From assembly GCF_000152705.1 (NCBI RefSeq), contig NZ_CH672413.1, positions 1,525,978 through 1,589,977 of the forward strand: 64,000 nt of DNA, written 5' to 3'. Positions within the stretch are counted from its first letter, which is position 1, and every line of letters starts with the position of its first letter. The notes beneath the pieces are model-generated. The model was not told the origin of the DNA. It saw only the letters and a program-made list of their open reading frames with translations, and searched no databases. Made by a program: the position numbers and the translations under genes. The stretch comes from Janibacter sp. HTCC2649 (GTDB taxonomy: Bacteria > Actinomycetota > Actinomycetes > Actinomycetales > Dermatophilaceae). This document shows positions 8,417-15,599 of this stretch, one piece after another.

Positions 8417-9747
8417 GCGACATCCCCCGGCGATCCCTGACCCGCACGGCGAAGCTCGTCGGCCTGCCCCTCGGGCACGCCGGCCGGGCGGCCATGGGCC
8501 TTGGGCGTCGAGTCGGTGGCGCCCCGGCCGAGGCCATCGCCGCCGAGCTCCAGACCCGCACCGCCGAGCAGCTGTTCGCCGTGCTCGGTGAGCTCAAGGG
8601 CGGCGCGATGAAGTTCGGCCAGGCCCTCTCTGTCATGGAGGCCGCGATGCCCGAGGAGCTTGCCGGCCCCTATCGAGCCACGCTGACCAAGCTCCAGGAA
8701 GCCGCTCCCCCGATGGCGGTCGAACGGGTCCACGCGATCCTCGCCGAGCAGCTGGGCCCGCGCTGGCGGACCGCCAAGTTCCAGTCCTTCGAGGACCAGC
8801 CCGTCGCCGCCGCATCGATCGGACAGGTGCACCGGGCCGTGTGGCGCGACGGGCGCGAGGTGGCCGTCAAGGTGCAGTACCCCGGCGCCGGGGCCGCCCT
8901 CCTGTCCGACATCACCCAGCTCTCGCGGGTGGCACGGCTCGCCGGTGCGTGGATTCCCGGGATCGCCATGGGGCCGATCCTCGACGAGGTGCGCGACCGT
9001 ATGAGCGAGGAGCTCGACTACGACCTCGAGGCGACGCACCAGAAGGTCTTCGCCAAGGCGTTCCGCGACGACGAGGACGTCTTCGTGCCCGACGTCCTCG
9101 CCCACAGTGACCAGGTCATCGTCTCGGAGTGGGTCGAGGGCCGTCCGCTGTCCCAGGTCATCTCCGACGGCACCGCGGCCGAACGCGACCAGGCAGCAAG
9201 CCTCTACCTCGAGTTCCTGCTCCGCGGCCCCAACCGAGCCAGCCTCCTGCACGCAGACCCCCACCCGGGGAACTTCCGGATCACGCCCGATGGTCGCCTG
9301 GGCGTCCTCGACTTCGGCGCGGTCAACCGCCTGCCGAACGGCATGCCGGCCGCAATGGGCGAGATCATCACGCACACCCTCACCGCTGACGAAAAGGCAC
9401 TCGGAGTCGTCCTGCGTCGGGCGGGTTTCATCCGCCCCAACGTCGAGGTCTCTGACGCTGCCCTCCTGCAGTACCTGTCCACCTTCGTCGAGCCCTTCCA
9501 ACACGAGACCTTCACGTTCAGTCGCAGCTGGCTGCGGTCGGTCTCGGCGACGATCCAGGACCCGCGCCGCGAGCAGTTCCTCGTGGGGCTGAAGTTCAAC
9601 CTCCCTCCCGACTACCTGCTCATCCACCGGGTGTGGCTCGGCAGCATCGGCGTGCTGTGCCAGATCGGCGGCACCGTGTCGATGCGCGACCTCGTCTTCG
9701 CTCACGTTCCCGGGATCGACGAGGACGCCGTTCCTCCGCCGAGCTGA
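8413..9747 (+). CDS. AarF/ABC1/UbiB-family atypical kinase
   Basis: From GTG 8413, overlapping the previous stop, the product is 444 residues. ABC1 kinase hallmarks are in order: KxGQ (KFGQ, residues 67-70), the Ala-rich AAASIGQVHRA loop (132-142), VAIK-type Lys153 (VAVKVQYPG), the catalytic-loop ADPHPGN (281-287) and the DFG-like LDFGAV (299-304). Related proteins support quinone synthesis or lipid homeostasis as ATPases. The actinobacterial orthologue (Rv3197-like) lies next to whiB7 and uvrD2 in the same order as here. There is no predicted transmembrane C-terminus. Confidence 0.93.
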   Translation: MSDIPRRSLTRTAKLVGLPLGHAGRAAMGLGRRVGGAPAEAIAAELQTRTAEQLFAVLGELKGGAMKFGQALSVMEAAMPEELAGPYRATLTKLQEAAPPMAVERVHAILAEQLGPRWRTAKFQSFEDQPVAAASIGQVHRAVWRDGREVAVKVQYPGAGAALLSDITQLSRVARLAGAWIPGIAMGPILDEVRDRMSEELDYDLEATHQKVFAKAFRDDEDVFVPDVLAHSDQVIVSEWVEGRPLSQVISDGTAAERDQAASLYLEFLLRGPNRASLLHADPHPGNFRITPDGRLGVLDFGAVNRLPNGMPAAMGEIITHTLTADEKALGVVLRRAGFIRPNVEVSDAALLQYLSTFVEPFQHETFTFSRSWLRSVSATIQDPRREQFLVGLKFNLPPDYLLIHRVWLGSIGVLCQIGGTVSMRDLVFAHVPGIDEDAVPPPS

Positions 9748-9752
9748 GCGGA

Positions 9753-9782
9753 CGGCATACACCGTTCCTTTTGCGTATGCCG
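9753..9782. terminator. Bidirectional hairpin built from inverted CGGCATAC/GTATGCCG words
   Basis: CGGCATAC at 9753-9760 pairs perfectly with GTATGCCG at 9775-9782 around a 14-base loop rich in T. It lies exactly between the convergent AarF and Nudix genes, so it is a likely terminator for both. It uses the over-represented octamer described in the findings. Confidence 0.65.
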
Positions 9783-9788
9783 GTCTGC

Positions 9789-10265
9789 TCAGTTGCGCTG
9801 AGTGCTCGCTGCCGCTTCTGCCACGAGGGCGCCAATGCCATTGGGGTACAGCGGAATTCGCTCATGTGCGTCATTCACGGGTCGCCACTCGACGGGCATC
9901 GGCTGGTCGTTGTCCGTGAACATCCCGCCCTGCCTCGGGATCGTGTCGGGTGGGTCGAGCCTGCCCGAGTAGACGAAGACGACTTCGTGCCCGGGGTCGC
10001 CGTCGAGCTCGAAATGGTTCTCGAGGACACCGAGCAGAGCGGGCTCGATCAGCATCGCTCCGAGCTCCTCACGAACCTCCCTGACGACCGCCCCGAGGGA
10101 GGTCTCGCCGAACTCGACACCGCCGCCGACGAGGCGGTGGTAGCCGTCGGGGTTCTCACGAGAAGGCTCCAGACGCGCGACCGCGTGCTGAGTCCTGTCC
10201 GGGCCGAGCAGGACGACCAGCGCCGTGACCCGGATGCAGGGTCGATGCGACGAGATGGTCCTCAG
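9789..10265 (-). CDS. Nudix hydrolase with apparent CTG start
   Basis: The frame encodes a complete Nudix protein of about 158 residues: IRVTALVVLLG as first strand, then a textbook Nudix box (GGGVEFGET, ending REVREELG) and a C-terminal region ending AAASTQRN. No ATG, GTG or TTG exists in frame between the upstream stop and the Nudix box; the first ATG would begin after the box and destroy the enzyme. A CTG at 10265 overlaps the upstream glycosylase stop as CTGA, mirroring the ATGA/GTGA couplings elsewhere here, so I take it as the start. A sequencing error is the alternative. Confidence 0.75.
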   Translation of the reverse strand: MRTISSHRPCIRVTALVVLLGPDRTQHAVARLEPSRENPDGYHRLVGGGVEFGETSLGAVVREVREELGAMLIEPALLGVLENHFELDGDPGHEVVFVYSGRLDPPDTIPRQGGMFTDNDQPMPVEWRPVNDAHERIPLYPNGIGALVAEAAASTQRN

Positions 10266-10840
10266 GCCTTCGCTGCCTTGGCCGCTGCCTTGGCGGACTT
10301 CTTGAAGTCACGAACCTTGAGCAGGGACTCGGGGTCGACGACGTCCGCGACGGAGCGGAAACTGCCCTCCTCCGAGTAGGCGCCGGCCACCTTCTCCCAC
10401 CCGTCGGGTCGCACTCCCAGTTGCTTGGCCAGCAGGGCGACGAAGATCTTGGCCTTCTGCTCGCCGAAGCCGGGGAGGTTCTTGATGCGGGTGAAGAGCT
10501 CGGCCCCAGTGGTTGCATCGGACCAGATGCGGCTGGCGTCTCCGGCGTACTCGTCACGCACGACGGTCGCCAGCGCCTGGATGCGGCCCGCCATGGACCG
10601 TCCGTAGCGGTGGACTGCCGGCGGAGTCGCGCACAGGTCGGCGAACGCCTCCGGCTCGGCCGCGGCGAGGGCGGCCGGCTCGAGCGTGCCGAAGCGCTCG
10701 AGCACCTTGGCCGGTCCGGCGAAGGCGCGCTCCATCGGGAACTGTTGGTCAAGAAGCATTCCCGTGAGGAGCGCGAACGGATCGTTGGTCAGCACCTCGT
10801 CGGCGGCCACGTCCTGGGCGATGCGGATCTGGGTTGCCAT
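10262..10840 (-). CDS. HhH-GPD-type base-excision repair glycosylase-like protein
   Basis: From ATG 10840 (MATQIRIAQ) the product has 192 residues; an ATG nine bases upstream is also possible. LLTGMLLDQQFPMERAFAGP near residue 25 is the family opening, and the helix-hairpin-helix is seen in IKNLPGFGEQKAKIFVALLAKQLG. The C-terminus is Lys/Ala-rich (KKSAKAAAKAAKA). The family is annotated as HhH-GPD base-excision repair protein; its lesion is not known. It overlaps the downstream Nudix frame by four bases. Confidence 0.87.
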   Translation of the reverse strand: MATQIRIAQDVAADEVLTNDPFALLTGMLLDQQFPMERAFAGPAKVLERFGTLEPAALAAAEPEAFADLCATPPAVHRYGRSMAGRIQALATVVRDEYAGDASRIWSDATTGAELFTRIKNLPGFGEQKAKIFVALLAKQLGVRPDGWEKVAGAYSEEGSFRSVADVVDPESLLKVRDFKKSAKAAAKAAKA

Positions 10841-10871
10841 ACGGCCCATCCTGCCGCATGCCCGGCGCGGC

Positions 10872-11285
10872 TCAGGCCCCCAGAAGGATGGCCGGACGCG
10901 CGATGGGTAGTCCCTCTCCGCGCCACGTGGCGAAGCCACCGACGAGGTCCGTGGTGCGCGACAGGCCCAACGAGCGCAGCGCGTCCGCGGCCAGGCTCGA
11001 GGTGTAGCCCTCCTGGCACATGACGATGACGCGCGTGTCGAAGTCGACGCCGGGGAGAACGGCGTCCTGGCGCGGGTCGAAGCGCCACTCGAGGACATTG
11101 CGTTCGATGACGAGGGGCGCCAGGCCCGGCGAGACCTCGCCCTCCTCGGCCCGCTGCGCGGCTGGCCGGATGTCGACGAGCCAGGCCGCGCCCGAGCGGA
11201 CCTCACGCCAGGCGTCGCGCGCTGACAGGCGGTCGAGCCGGGAGCGTGCCTGGGCGAGCTGTTGATCAATACCGATGCCGCTCAC
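10872..11285 (-). CDS. Rhodanese-domain sulfurtransferase
   Basis: A 137-residue single-domain rhodanese. The active-site loop is MCQEGYTSS, with Cys near residue 91, and the domain ends in the usual LVGGFATWRGEGLP. It should carry sulfane sulfur as a persulfide. Its ATG overlaps the stop of the cysteine dioxygenase gene (ATGA at 11282-11285), so the two are translationally coupled, and both fall under the polycysteine leader at 11843. Together they suggest disposal of excess cysteine and its sulfur. Confidence 0.92.
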   Translation of the reverse strand: MSGIGIDQQLAQARSRLDRLSARDAWREVRSGAAWLVDIRPAAQRAEEGEVSPGLAPLVIERNVLEWRFDPRQDAVLPGVDFDTRVIVMCQEGYTSSLAADALRSLGLSRTTDLVGGFATWRGEGLPIARPAILLGA

Positions 11286-11779
11286 CAGTTCTCACCTCGC
11301 TGCTCGACGCCGGCTGGGATGAGCCGACCGTCGACGAAGTCGTAGTGCGTCATCTGGTCGAGACGCGGCGAGTAGGCGTGCACGCTCAATGCCGCGACGT
11401 CCCCGTCATTGGTCACATCGTGAAGGTGGTTGGCGCCGAACGCCCTGCCCTCACCAGCTGGCAACCCCCGGGAGTGCACGTCGCCCTGGATCACCTGCCG
11501 TTCGGTGAGCACGCCCCGCACGGTCGTGAACGCGCCTCGGGATCCTCCGTGGTCGTGGAATCCGGTGCTCGCGCCCGGTGGCCACTCGATGACCCAGAGT
11601 TGAAGGTGGTGGGTCTCGGCCAGCTGGTGCCACCGTCGGCCGCCCGGATCCTCGGCACGCGCCGGGAGGAGGTCGGGCAGGTCCGGGTCAGCGGCGAACA
11701 GTCGCGCCACGCGCAGGAGCTGGACAGGGGTGAAGGTGTTGACGCCGGGAAGGGCCGACGTTGGACGTGCAAGGGTCAT
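11282..11779 (-). CDS. Cysteine dioxygenase family cupin
   Basis: This is a 165-residue cupin. The iron-binding signature is GFHDHGGSRGAFTTVRG at about 74-90, and the third histidine lies in ANHLHDVTNDG. Cysteine dioxygenases oxidise cysteine to cysteine sulfinate, lowering cysteine levels. The start is ATG 11779 with GAGAAG about 3 bases upstream. It is the first full gene after a leader encoding MCCRCCC, so expression is probably linked to cysteinyl-tRNA supply. A hairpin (GGTCGC...GCGACC, 11809-11828) lies between leader and gene. Confidence 0.88.
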   Translation of the reverse strand: MTLARPTSALPGVNTFTPVQLLRVARLFAADPDLPDLLPARAEDPGGRRWHQLAETHHLQLWVIEWPPGASTGFHDHGGSRGAFTTVRGVLTERQVIQGDVHSRGLPAGEGRAFGANHLHDVTNDGDVAALSVHAYSPRLDQMTHYDFVDGRLIPAGVEQRGENW

Positions 11780-11842
11780 GGCTTCTCTTGGGGGGTGTCG
11801 TGGGTGGTGGTCGCGACAGAGGGCGACCGGGGCTGTGCGAGA

Positions 11843-11881
11843 TCAGCAGCAACAGCGACAGCACATGACGGCAGCGGGCAT
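11843..11881 (-). promoter_or_regulatory. Polycysteine leader ORF upstream of cysteine dioxygenase
   Basis: On the reverse strand an ORF of 12 codons reads MPAAVMCCRCCC and stops with TGA at 11843; a shorter form starts at the inner ATG 11866 (MCCRCCC). Five of its last six residues are cysteine. It lies 63 bases upstream of the cysteine dioxygenase start in the same direction. Polycysteine short ORFs in mycobacteria act as cysteine-responsive attenuators of sulfur-metabolism operons by translational coupling, so this is most likely the same device. The coding is seen directly; the regulation is inferred. Confidence 0.82.
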
Positions 11882-12040
11882 GACCGGGAACTTCCGGACG
11901 GCTGCGGTCGACGACATGGGTAGAGCGAACCATGGCCCGTGGGACCGGTCCACCCGAAAAGTGGGGCGTCTCACGGAATGGAAGGACACGGCATACCCGG
12001 TCCCGTGCGGGCGACGCCCCACGGCCCCCGGACATGAAAC

Positions 12041-12072
12041 GGCGCCGCCCCCAGCGTTCGGGGAGCGGCGCC
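12041..12072 (-). terminator. Intrinsic terminator downstream of the whiB7 operon
   Basis: GGCGCCGC (12041-12048) pairs with GCGGCGCC (12065-12072), extended by CCCC/GGGG around a 7-base loop with one bulge. On the reverse strand the stem is followed by GTTTCATGT. It lies 11 bases after the stop of the 43-codon ORF and probably ends the whiB7 transcript. Confidence 0.75.
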
Positions 12073-12083
12073 GATTCCATCGG

Positions 12084-12215
12084 TCATCGCACGATCATGC
12101 GGACCTCGGCGAGAAGTCGCTCTCGCTCGAGGTGCACCTGCGCGCGGCGGTGTGCTTCGTGCACGTTCCGCTCGTGCAGGGTGCGGCGAAGCTGTTGCAT
12201 TCGCTTGCGGTACAT
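12084..12215 (-). CDS. Small basic helical protein downstream of whiB7
   Basis: This is a 43-residue ORF with a good ribosome site (CTGGAGGAACC before ATG 12215). It starts MYRKRMQQLRRTLHERN and ends LLAEVRMIVR. It has 12 arginines, no proline or glycine, and is predicted to be one long amphipathic helix. It begins 58 bases after the whiB7 stop on the same strand and is followed by the terminator at 12041, so it is probably cotranscribed with whiB7. I do not recognise a family. It could be a ribosome-associated or nucleic-acid-binding peptide, but that is only a guess from its charge. Confidence 0.65.
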   Translation of the reverse strand: MYRKRMQQLRRTLHERNVHEAHRRAQVHLERERLLAEVRMIVR

Positions 12216-12273
12216 GGTTCCTCCAGGGATCCAGGTGGGCTGTCATGTGGTCAGTTGGCGTTCGACGGTGAGG

Positions 12274-12561
12274 TCATGCCGCAACCGTGTCCTTCCGCGG
12301 GCGGCCACGGGGCCGCTTGCGGGGGATCACGACGCCCTGCTCGAAGAGCTCGCCACCCCAGACGCCCCACGGCTCCTGACGATCGAGGGCACCCGCGAGG
12401 CAGGCATTCTTGATCGGGCAGGTCCCGCAGAGGGTCTTGGCGAACTCGACACCGGCAGGGGTGTCGGCAAACCAGATCTCAGCGTCGTTCTCGCGACAGG
12501 GCACGGCGTCACCGAGTTCGGCAGTGCACTCCTGTGCGTCGATGAGGTCAGTCAGCTGCAT
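12274..12561 (-). CDS. whiB7: WhiB7-type iron-sulfur transcription factor
   Basis: This is a 95-residue Wbl protein starting at ATG 12561 behind a strong AAGGAGGTGACA ribosome site. Four cysteines (22, 45, 48, 54; CGTCPIKNAC) bind the 4Fe-4S cluster. The GVWGG turn is at 66-70, and the C-terminal AT-hook (RGRPRK, 85-90) is specific to WhiB7, which activates intrinsic resistance genes with the primary sigma factor. The location downstream of uvrD2, with a long leader ORF and attenuator (12562-13069), is the usual arrangement. Five cysteines are present in total; Cys12 is extra. Confidence 0.95.
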   Translation of the reverse strand: MQLTDLIDAQECTAELGDAVPCRENDAEIWFADTPAGVEFAKTLCGTCPIKNACLAGALDRQEPWGVWGGELFEQGVVIPRKRPRGRPRKDTVAA

Positions 12562-12652
12562 GAGTGTCACCTCCTTCTCCGCCCGGTCGGGGCGGGGTTG
12601 TGTTCTTCGATCGGTTGATGTGTGTGGTGTCTGTGGATCGACGGACAAACGA

Positions 12653-12690
12653 AAAAGGCCGCGGATCCCGGGTGGGTTCCGCGGCCTTTT
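12653..12690 (-). terminator. Attenuator hairpin in the whiB7 leader
   Basis: A 13-bp perfect stem (AAAAGGCCGCGGA 12653-12665 with its complement 12678-12690) is followed on the reverse strand by TTCGTTTGTCC directly after the U-rich stem end. It stands between the leader ORF stop (12710) and whiB7, about 90 bases before the whiB7 start. Readthrough would be needed for whiB7 expression, as known for WhiB7 attenuation. Confidence 0.85.
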
Positions 12691-12709
12691 GGCCCATCGC
12701 TGCTGTGGT

Positions 12710-12940
12710 CTACAGCGGCGACGCCAAGAAGGAGGCGGAGCGGTCACCCGTGATGAGGTCGAAGGCAGCATTGGCGCCGAAATCGGCTCCAGCGACGGCG
12801 GAAGGCGCCATGCCGGCAGCGGGCACACTGATCCCCTGGACCGGAACGCTGATCGGTGCGAGGGTCGGCAGTGCGCCCTGGCGCTCACGCGTGCGGAACG
12901 GAACGGTGTAGTCCGTTGCGATGCTCTTCGTGATGTCCAT
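12710..12940 (-). CDS. Leader ORF (uORF) of whiB7
   Basis: From ATG 12940, with GAGGAGG 10-16 bases upstream, a 76-residue peptide is encoded, beginning MDITKSIATDYTVPFRTRER and ending SASFLASPL. Its stop lies 20 bases before the attenuator hairpin. Low complexity (Ala, Pro, Val) and the position argue for a translated leader whose stalling by ribosome-targeting drugs permits antitermination. Other whiB7 leaders carry shorter uORFs; this one is long. I cannot exclude an independent small protein. Confidence 0.7.
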   Translation of the reverse strand: MDITKSIATDYTVPFRTRERQGALPTLAPISVPVQGISVPAAGMAPSAVAGADFGANAAFDLITGDRSASFLASPL

Positions 12941-13005
12941 GCGGCCAACCCTCCTCACTGTCTTGGTGACGTCGTGACACGGCTCTTGCCGTGCTGTGTC
13001 AGATC

Positions 13006-13035
13006 AGGTTAGGGGACCGCCGTGACGGGGTGCAA
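13006..13035 (-). promoter_or_regulatory. Predicted whiB7 promoter with AT-rich upstream element
   Basis: On the reverse strand TTGCAC (13035-13030) and TAACCT (13011-13006) are 18 bases apart, about 66 bases before the leader ORF. Immediately upstream of the -35 is an AT-rich stretch (AAAATCAACTCATTAATT, about 13039-13056) in otherwise GC-rich DNA. WhiB7 autoactivation uses an AT-hook contact just upstream of the -35, so the layout fits. Prediction only. Confidence 0.6.
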
Positions 13036-13069
13036 CGGAATTAATGAGTTGATTTTGTGTGAGTGCGCA

Positions 13070-15259
13070 TCAGATGTCGGAATCCGTTGCGGCAGAACCG
13101 GATTCACTCTGAGAATTTGTTGCAGATTCGACGACGGACTCGGGAGATTCGCCGCCGAGGACGGCCAGCACCTGACTCGCGTAGAGGTCGAGCTTGCGCT
13201 GCCCGACGCCGCTGATCGCCGACAGGCTCGCCAGATCGGACGGCGTCTGCTCGGCGATGGCCGTGAGCGTCGCATCCGTGAAGACCACGTATGCCGGCAC
13301 GGCGGCACCTCTCGCAGTGGCGAGGCGCCACTCGCGCAGGCGCTCGAACAACGCCTCGTCATAGGTCGCCGGGCACGTGGCGCAACGACCAACGGTGCGC
13401 TCAGCCGCTGTCGACAGGTCGGCACCGCACGTGCGACAGACGCTCCGGCGAGCCACCTTGGGCGTCTTCGCTCCTGCCCCACCACCGACCCGTGACCCGC
13501 GCTTCGGCTGCGATCGCGCGCCGTCGCCCAAGATGCTCGCCGTGCCGTCGAGGAAGCGCGAGGGGCGACGGGTCGCCCGCGCCCCCGGCGTGCGTGCGCC
13601 CGACCACGAGACGACGAGGCGGTCGCGGGCACGGGTCACTCCGACATAGAGCAGCCGCCGCTCCTCCTCGATCGCCTCGGGCGTGTCCGCCATGGAGATC
13701 GGGAGATAGCCGTCAGAGGCTCCGATGAGGAACACCGTCCCCCACTCGAGGCCCTTGGCCGCGTGGAGCGAGGCGAGCGTGACGCCCTGGACGGCGGGTG
13801 CGTGCTGTGAGGCCATGCGCTCGTCGAGCTCCCGGACGAAGGCGGGCATGCGGGCCTCACCGTCAGCCGCCGCGAGATCGTCGGCGAGCGCGGCCAGGGA
13901 TGCCAACGACTCCCACCGCTCACGGGCGGCTCCCCCGGCGTTGGGCGCGTCACGCGACCACCCGGCACCGAGCAGGACATCGCGCACGAGATCGGGCAGG
14001 GACACCGACCCGTCGTCGGACCGAGCCGCCCCCCGCATGAGAACGATGGCGTCGCGCACCTCCTTGCGCTGGAAGAAGCGCTCACCACCACGGACGAGAT
14101 AGGGAATCCCACGATCAGCCAACGCCGACTCGACGTTCTCGGACTGACCGTTGGTGCGGAACAGCACAGCGATGTCGGCGGGAGCAGCTCCCCCGGCGAT
14201 GAGGTCCGCGATCTGGCCGGCGACCGCCGCCGCCTCGCTCGGGTCGTCGGGGTGGCTGACGAGGGTCGGCGTTGGGCCGGACTCACGCTGGGCCTCGAGG
14301 ACGACGGAGCCGCTGCGCCGGCCGCCACCGGGAGACCGGAGCACGAGGTTGGCCAGCCCCACGATCTCGGGGGTCGACCGGTAGTTGCGCACGAGCTCGA
14401 CCTGCTGCGCCTTGGGGTGCTTGGCGCGGAAACCGAGCAGGTGGACCGGGGAGGCGCCGGTGAACGAGTAGATCGTCTGGGCCGGGTCGCCGACGACACA
14501 GATGTCCTGCCGACCGGCGAGCCACAGGTCGAGCAGGCGTTGCTGGAGGGCGTTGACGTCCTGGTACTCATCCACGACGAAACTGCGGTACTGCTCGCGC
14601 ACGGCGCGGGCGACGGCTTCGTTCTCCTCGAGGATCCCGACGAGGACGAGCAGCACGTCCTCGAAGTCGATGACCCCACGCTCGGCCTTGACCTCCTCGT
14701 AGCCAGCGAGGACGCGGGACATGGCAGTGAGGTCGAGGCCCGGCGCCTCACGCCCTGCAGCGCGCGCCGCACTGGCATAGGTCTCGGCGGTCAGCATGCT
14801 GACCTTGGCCCACTCGACCTCGGCAGCCAGGTCGCGAATACCCGTGCGGTCAAAGCGCATTCGCAGCCGACCAGCTGCTTCAGCGACAGCACCGGCCTTG
14901 TGCGGCATGACTTCGGGGGCCGCCCCACCGATGGCCTGCGGCCAGAAGTAGTGCAGCTGTCGCAACGCGGCCGCGTGGAAGGTTCGGGCCTGCACTCCGC
15001 CCACTCCGAGGTCGCGCAGACGCGTGCGCATCTCACCCGCGGCCCGCGCCGTGAAGGTGACCGCGAGCGTGCGCTGCGGTTGCTGCGCACCGGACAACAC
15101 GGCATACGCAATGCGGTGGGTGATGGCCCGGGTCTTGCCCGTCCCCGCACCAGCGAGGACCACCATGGGTCCAGTCGGGTTCGCGGCGACCTCGCGCTGC
15201 TCCGGGTCGAGACCTTCGAGGATCGCGTCGGCAGTGGGGTGTGAGGGCAGTGGGGACAT
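13070..15259 (-). CDS. uvrD2: ATP-dependent DNA helicase UvrD2
   Basis: From ATG 15259 (MSPLPSHPTADA) the product is 729 residues. It is an SF1A helicase with Walker A AGAGTGKT (36-43), motif II DEYQD, and ERRLLYVGVTRARD as motif VI. Past residue 600 lie a four-cysteine knuckle (CRTCG and CATC) and a C-terminal HRDC domain (SLSAISGVGQRKLDLYASQVL); this tail defines UvrD2 of actinobacteria. It unwinds 3'-5' and is essential in mycobacteria. It is divergent from the mycoredoxin gene, with 58 bases between starts, and upstream of whiB7. Confidence 0.94.
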   Translation of the reverse strand: MSPLPSHPTADAILEGLDPEQREVAANPTGPMVVLAGAGTGKTRAITHRIAYAVLSGAQQPQRTLAVTFTARAAGEMRTRLRDLGVGGVQARTFHAAALRQLHYFWPQAIGGAAPEVMPHKAGAVAEAAGRLRMRFDRTGIRDLAAEVEWAKVSMLTAETYASAARAAGREAPGLDLTAMSRVLAGYEEVKAERGVIDFEDVLLVLVGILEENEAVARAVREQYRSFVVDEYQDVNALQQRLLDLWLAGRQDICVVGDPAQTIYSFTGASPVHLLGFRAKHPKAQQVELVRNYRSTPEIVGLANLVLRSPGGGRRSGSVVLEAQRESGPTPTLVSHPDDPSEAAAVAGQIADLIAGGAAPADIAVLFRTNGQSENVESALADRGIPYLVRGGERFFQRKEVRDAIVLMRGAARSDDGSVSLPDLVRDVLLGAGWSRDAPNAGGAARERWESLASLAALADDLAAADGEARMPAFVRELDERMASQHAPAVQGVTLASLHAAKGLEWGTVFLIGASDGYLPISMADTPEAIEEERRLLYVGVTRARDRLVVSWSGARTPGARATRRPSRFLDGTASILGDGARSQPKRGSRVGGGAGAKTPKVARRSVCRTCGADLSTAAERTVGRCATCPATYDEALFERLREWRLATARGAAVPAYVVFTDATLTAIAEQTPSDLASLSAISGVGQRKLDLYASQVLAVLGGESPESVVESATNSQSESGSAATDSDI

Positions 15260-15317
15260 CGGTGCGATCCTAGATGTCAGGTCCGACCCTCCACCCTCGC
15301 CTGTCCACAGGAGCACC

Positions 15318-15578
15318 ATGAACGCCAAGAACCCTGCCCCGGGAACCGTGACGATGTACTCGACGACGTGGTGCGGCTACTGCCGACGCCTCCGGTCCCA
15401 GCTCGACCGTGAGGGCATTGCCTACGACGTGATCGACATCGAGCGCGACGACGACGCGGCGGTCTACGTCATGCAGGTCAACGGTGGCAACCAGACGGTT
15501 CCGACCGTGGTCTTCCCCGACGGCACCGCCGCGACGAACCCGTCACTGGCCGAGGTCAAGCAGCGCCTCAGCGCCTGA
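15318..15578 (+). CDS. Mycoredoxin-type glutaredoxin
   Basis: An 86-residue thioredoxin-fold protein; ATG 15318 follows CAGGAGCACC. The redox motif is WCGYC (Cys19, Cys22) after MYSTTW, and the cis-proline segment is QTVPTVVFPDG. Length and motif match mycoredoxin-1, which reduces mycothiol mixed disulfides. This is consistent with an actinobacterium that makes mycothiol. A position between uvrD2 and nudC is conserved. Confidence 0.9.
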   Translation: MNAKNPAPGTVTMYSTTWCGYCRRLRSQLDREGIAYDVIDIERDDDAAVYVMQVNGGNQTVPTVVFPDGTAATNPSLAEVKQRLSA

Positions 15579-15599
15579 TCCGGTCGACCGCTCTGTCGA

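Noticed and set aside
8395..9762. 455-codon open frame opposite the AarF kinase
   Set aside because: Antisense shadow; the kinase motifs are intact in the + frame.
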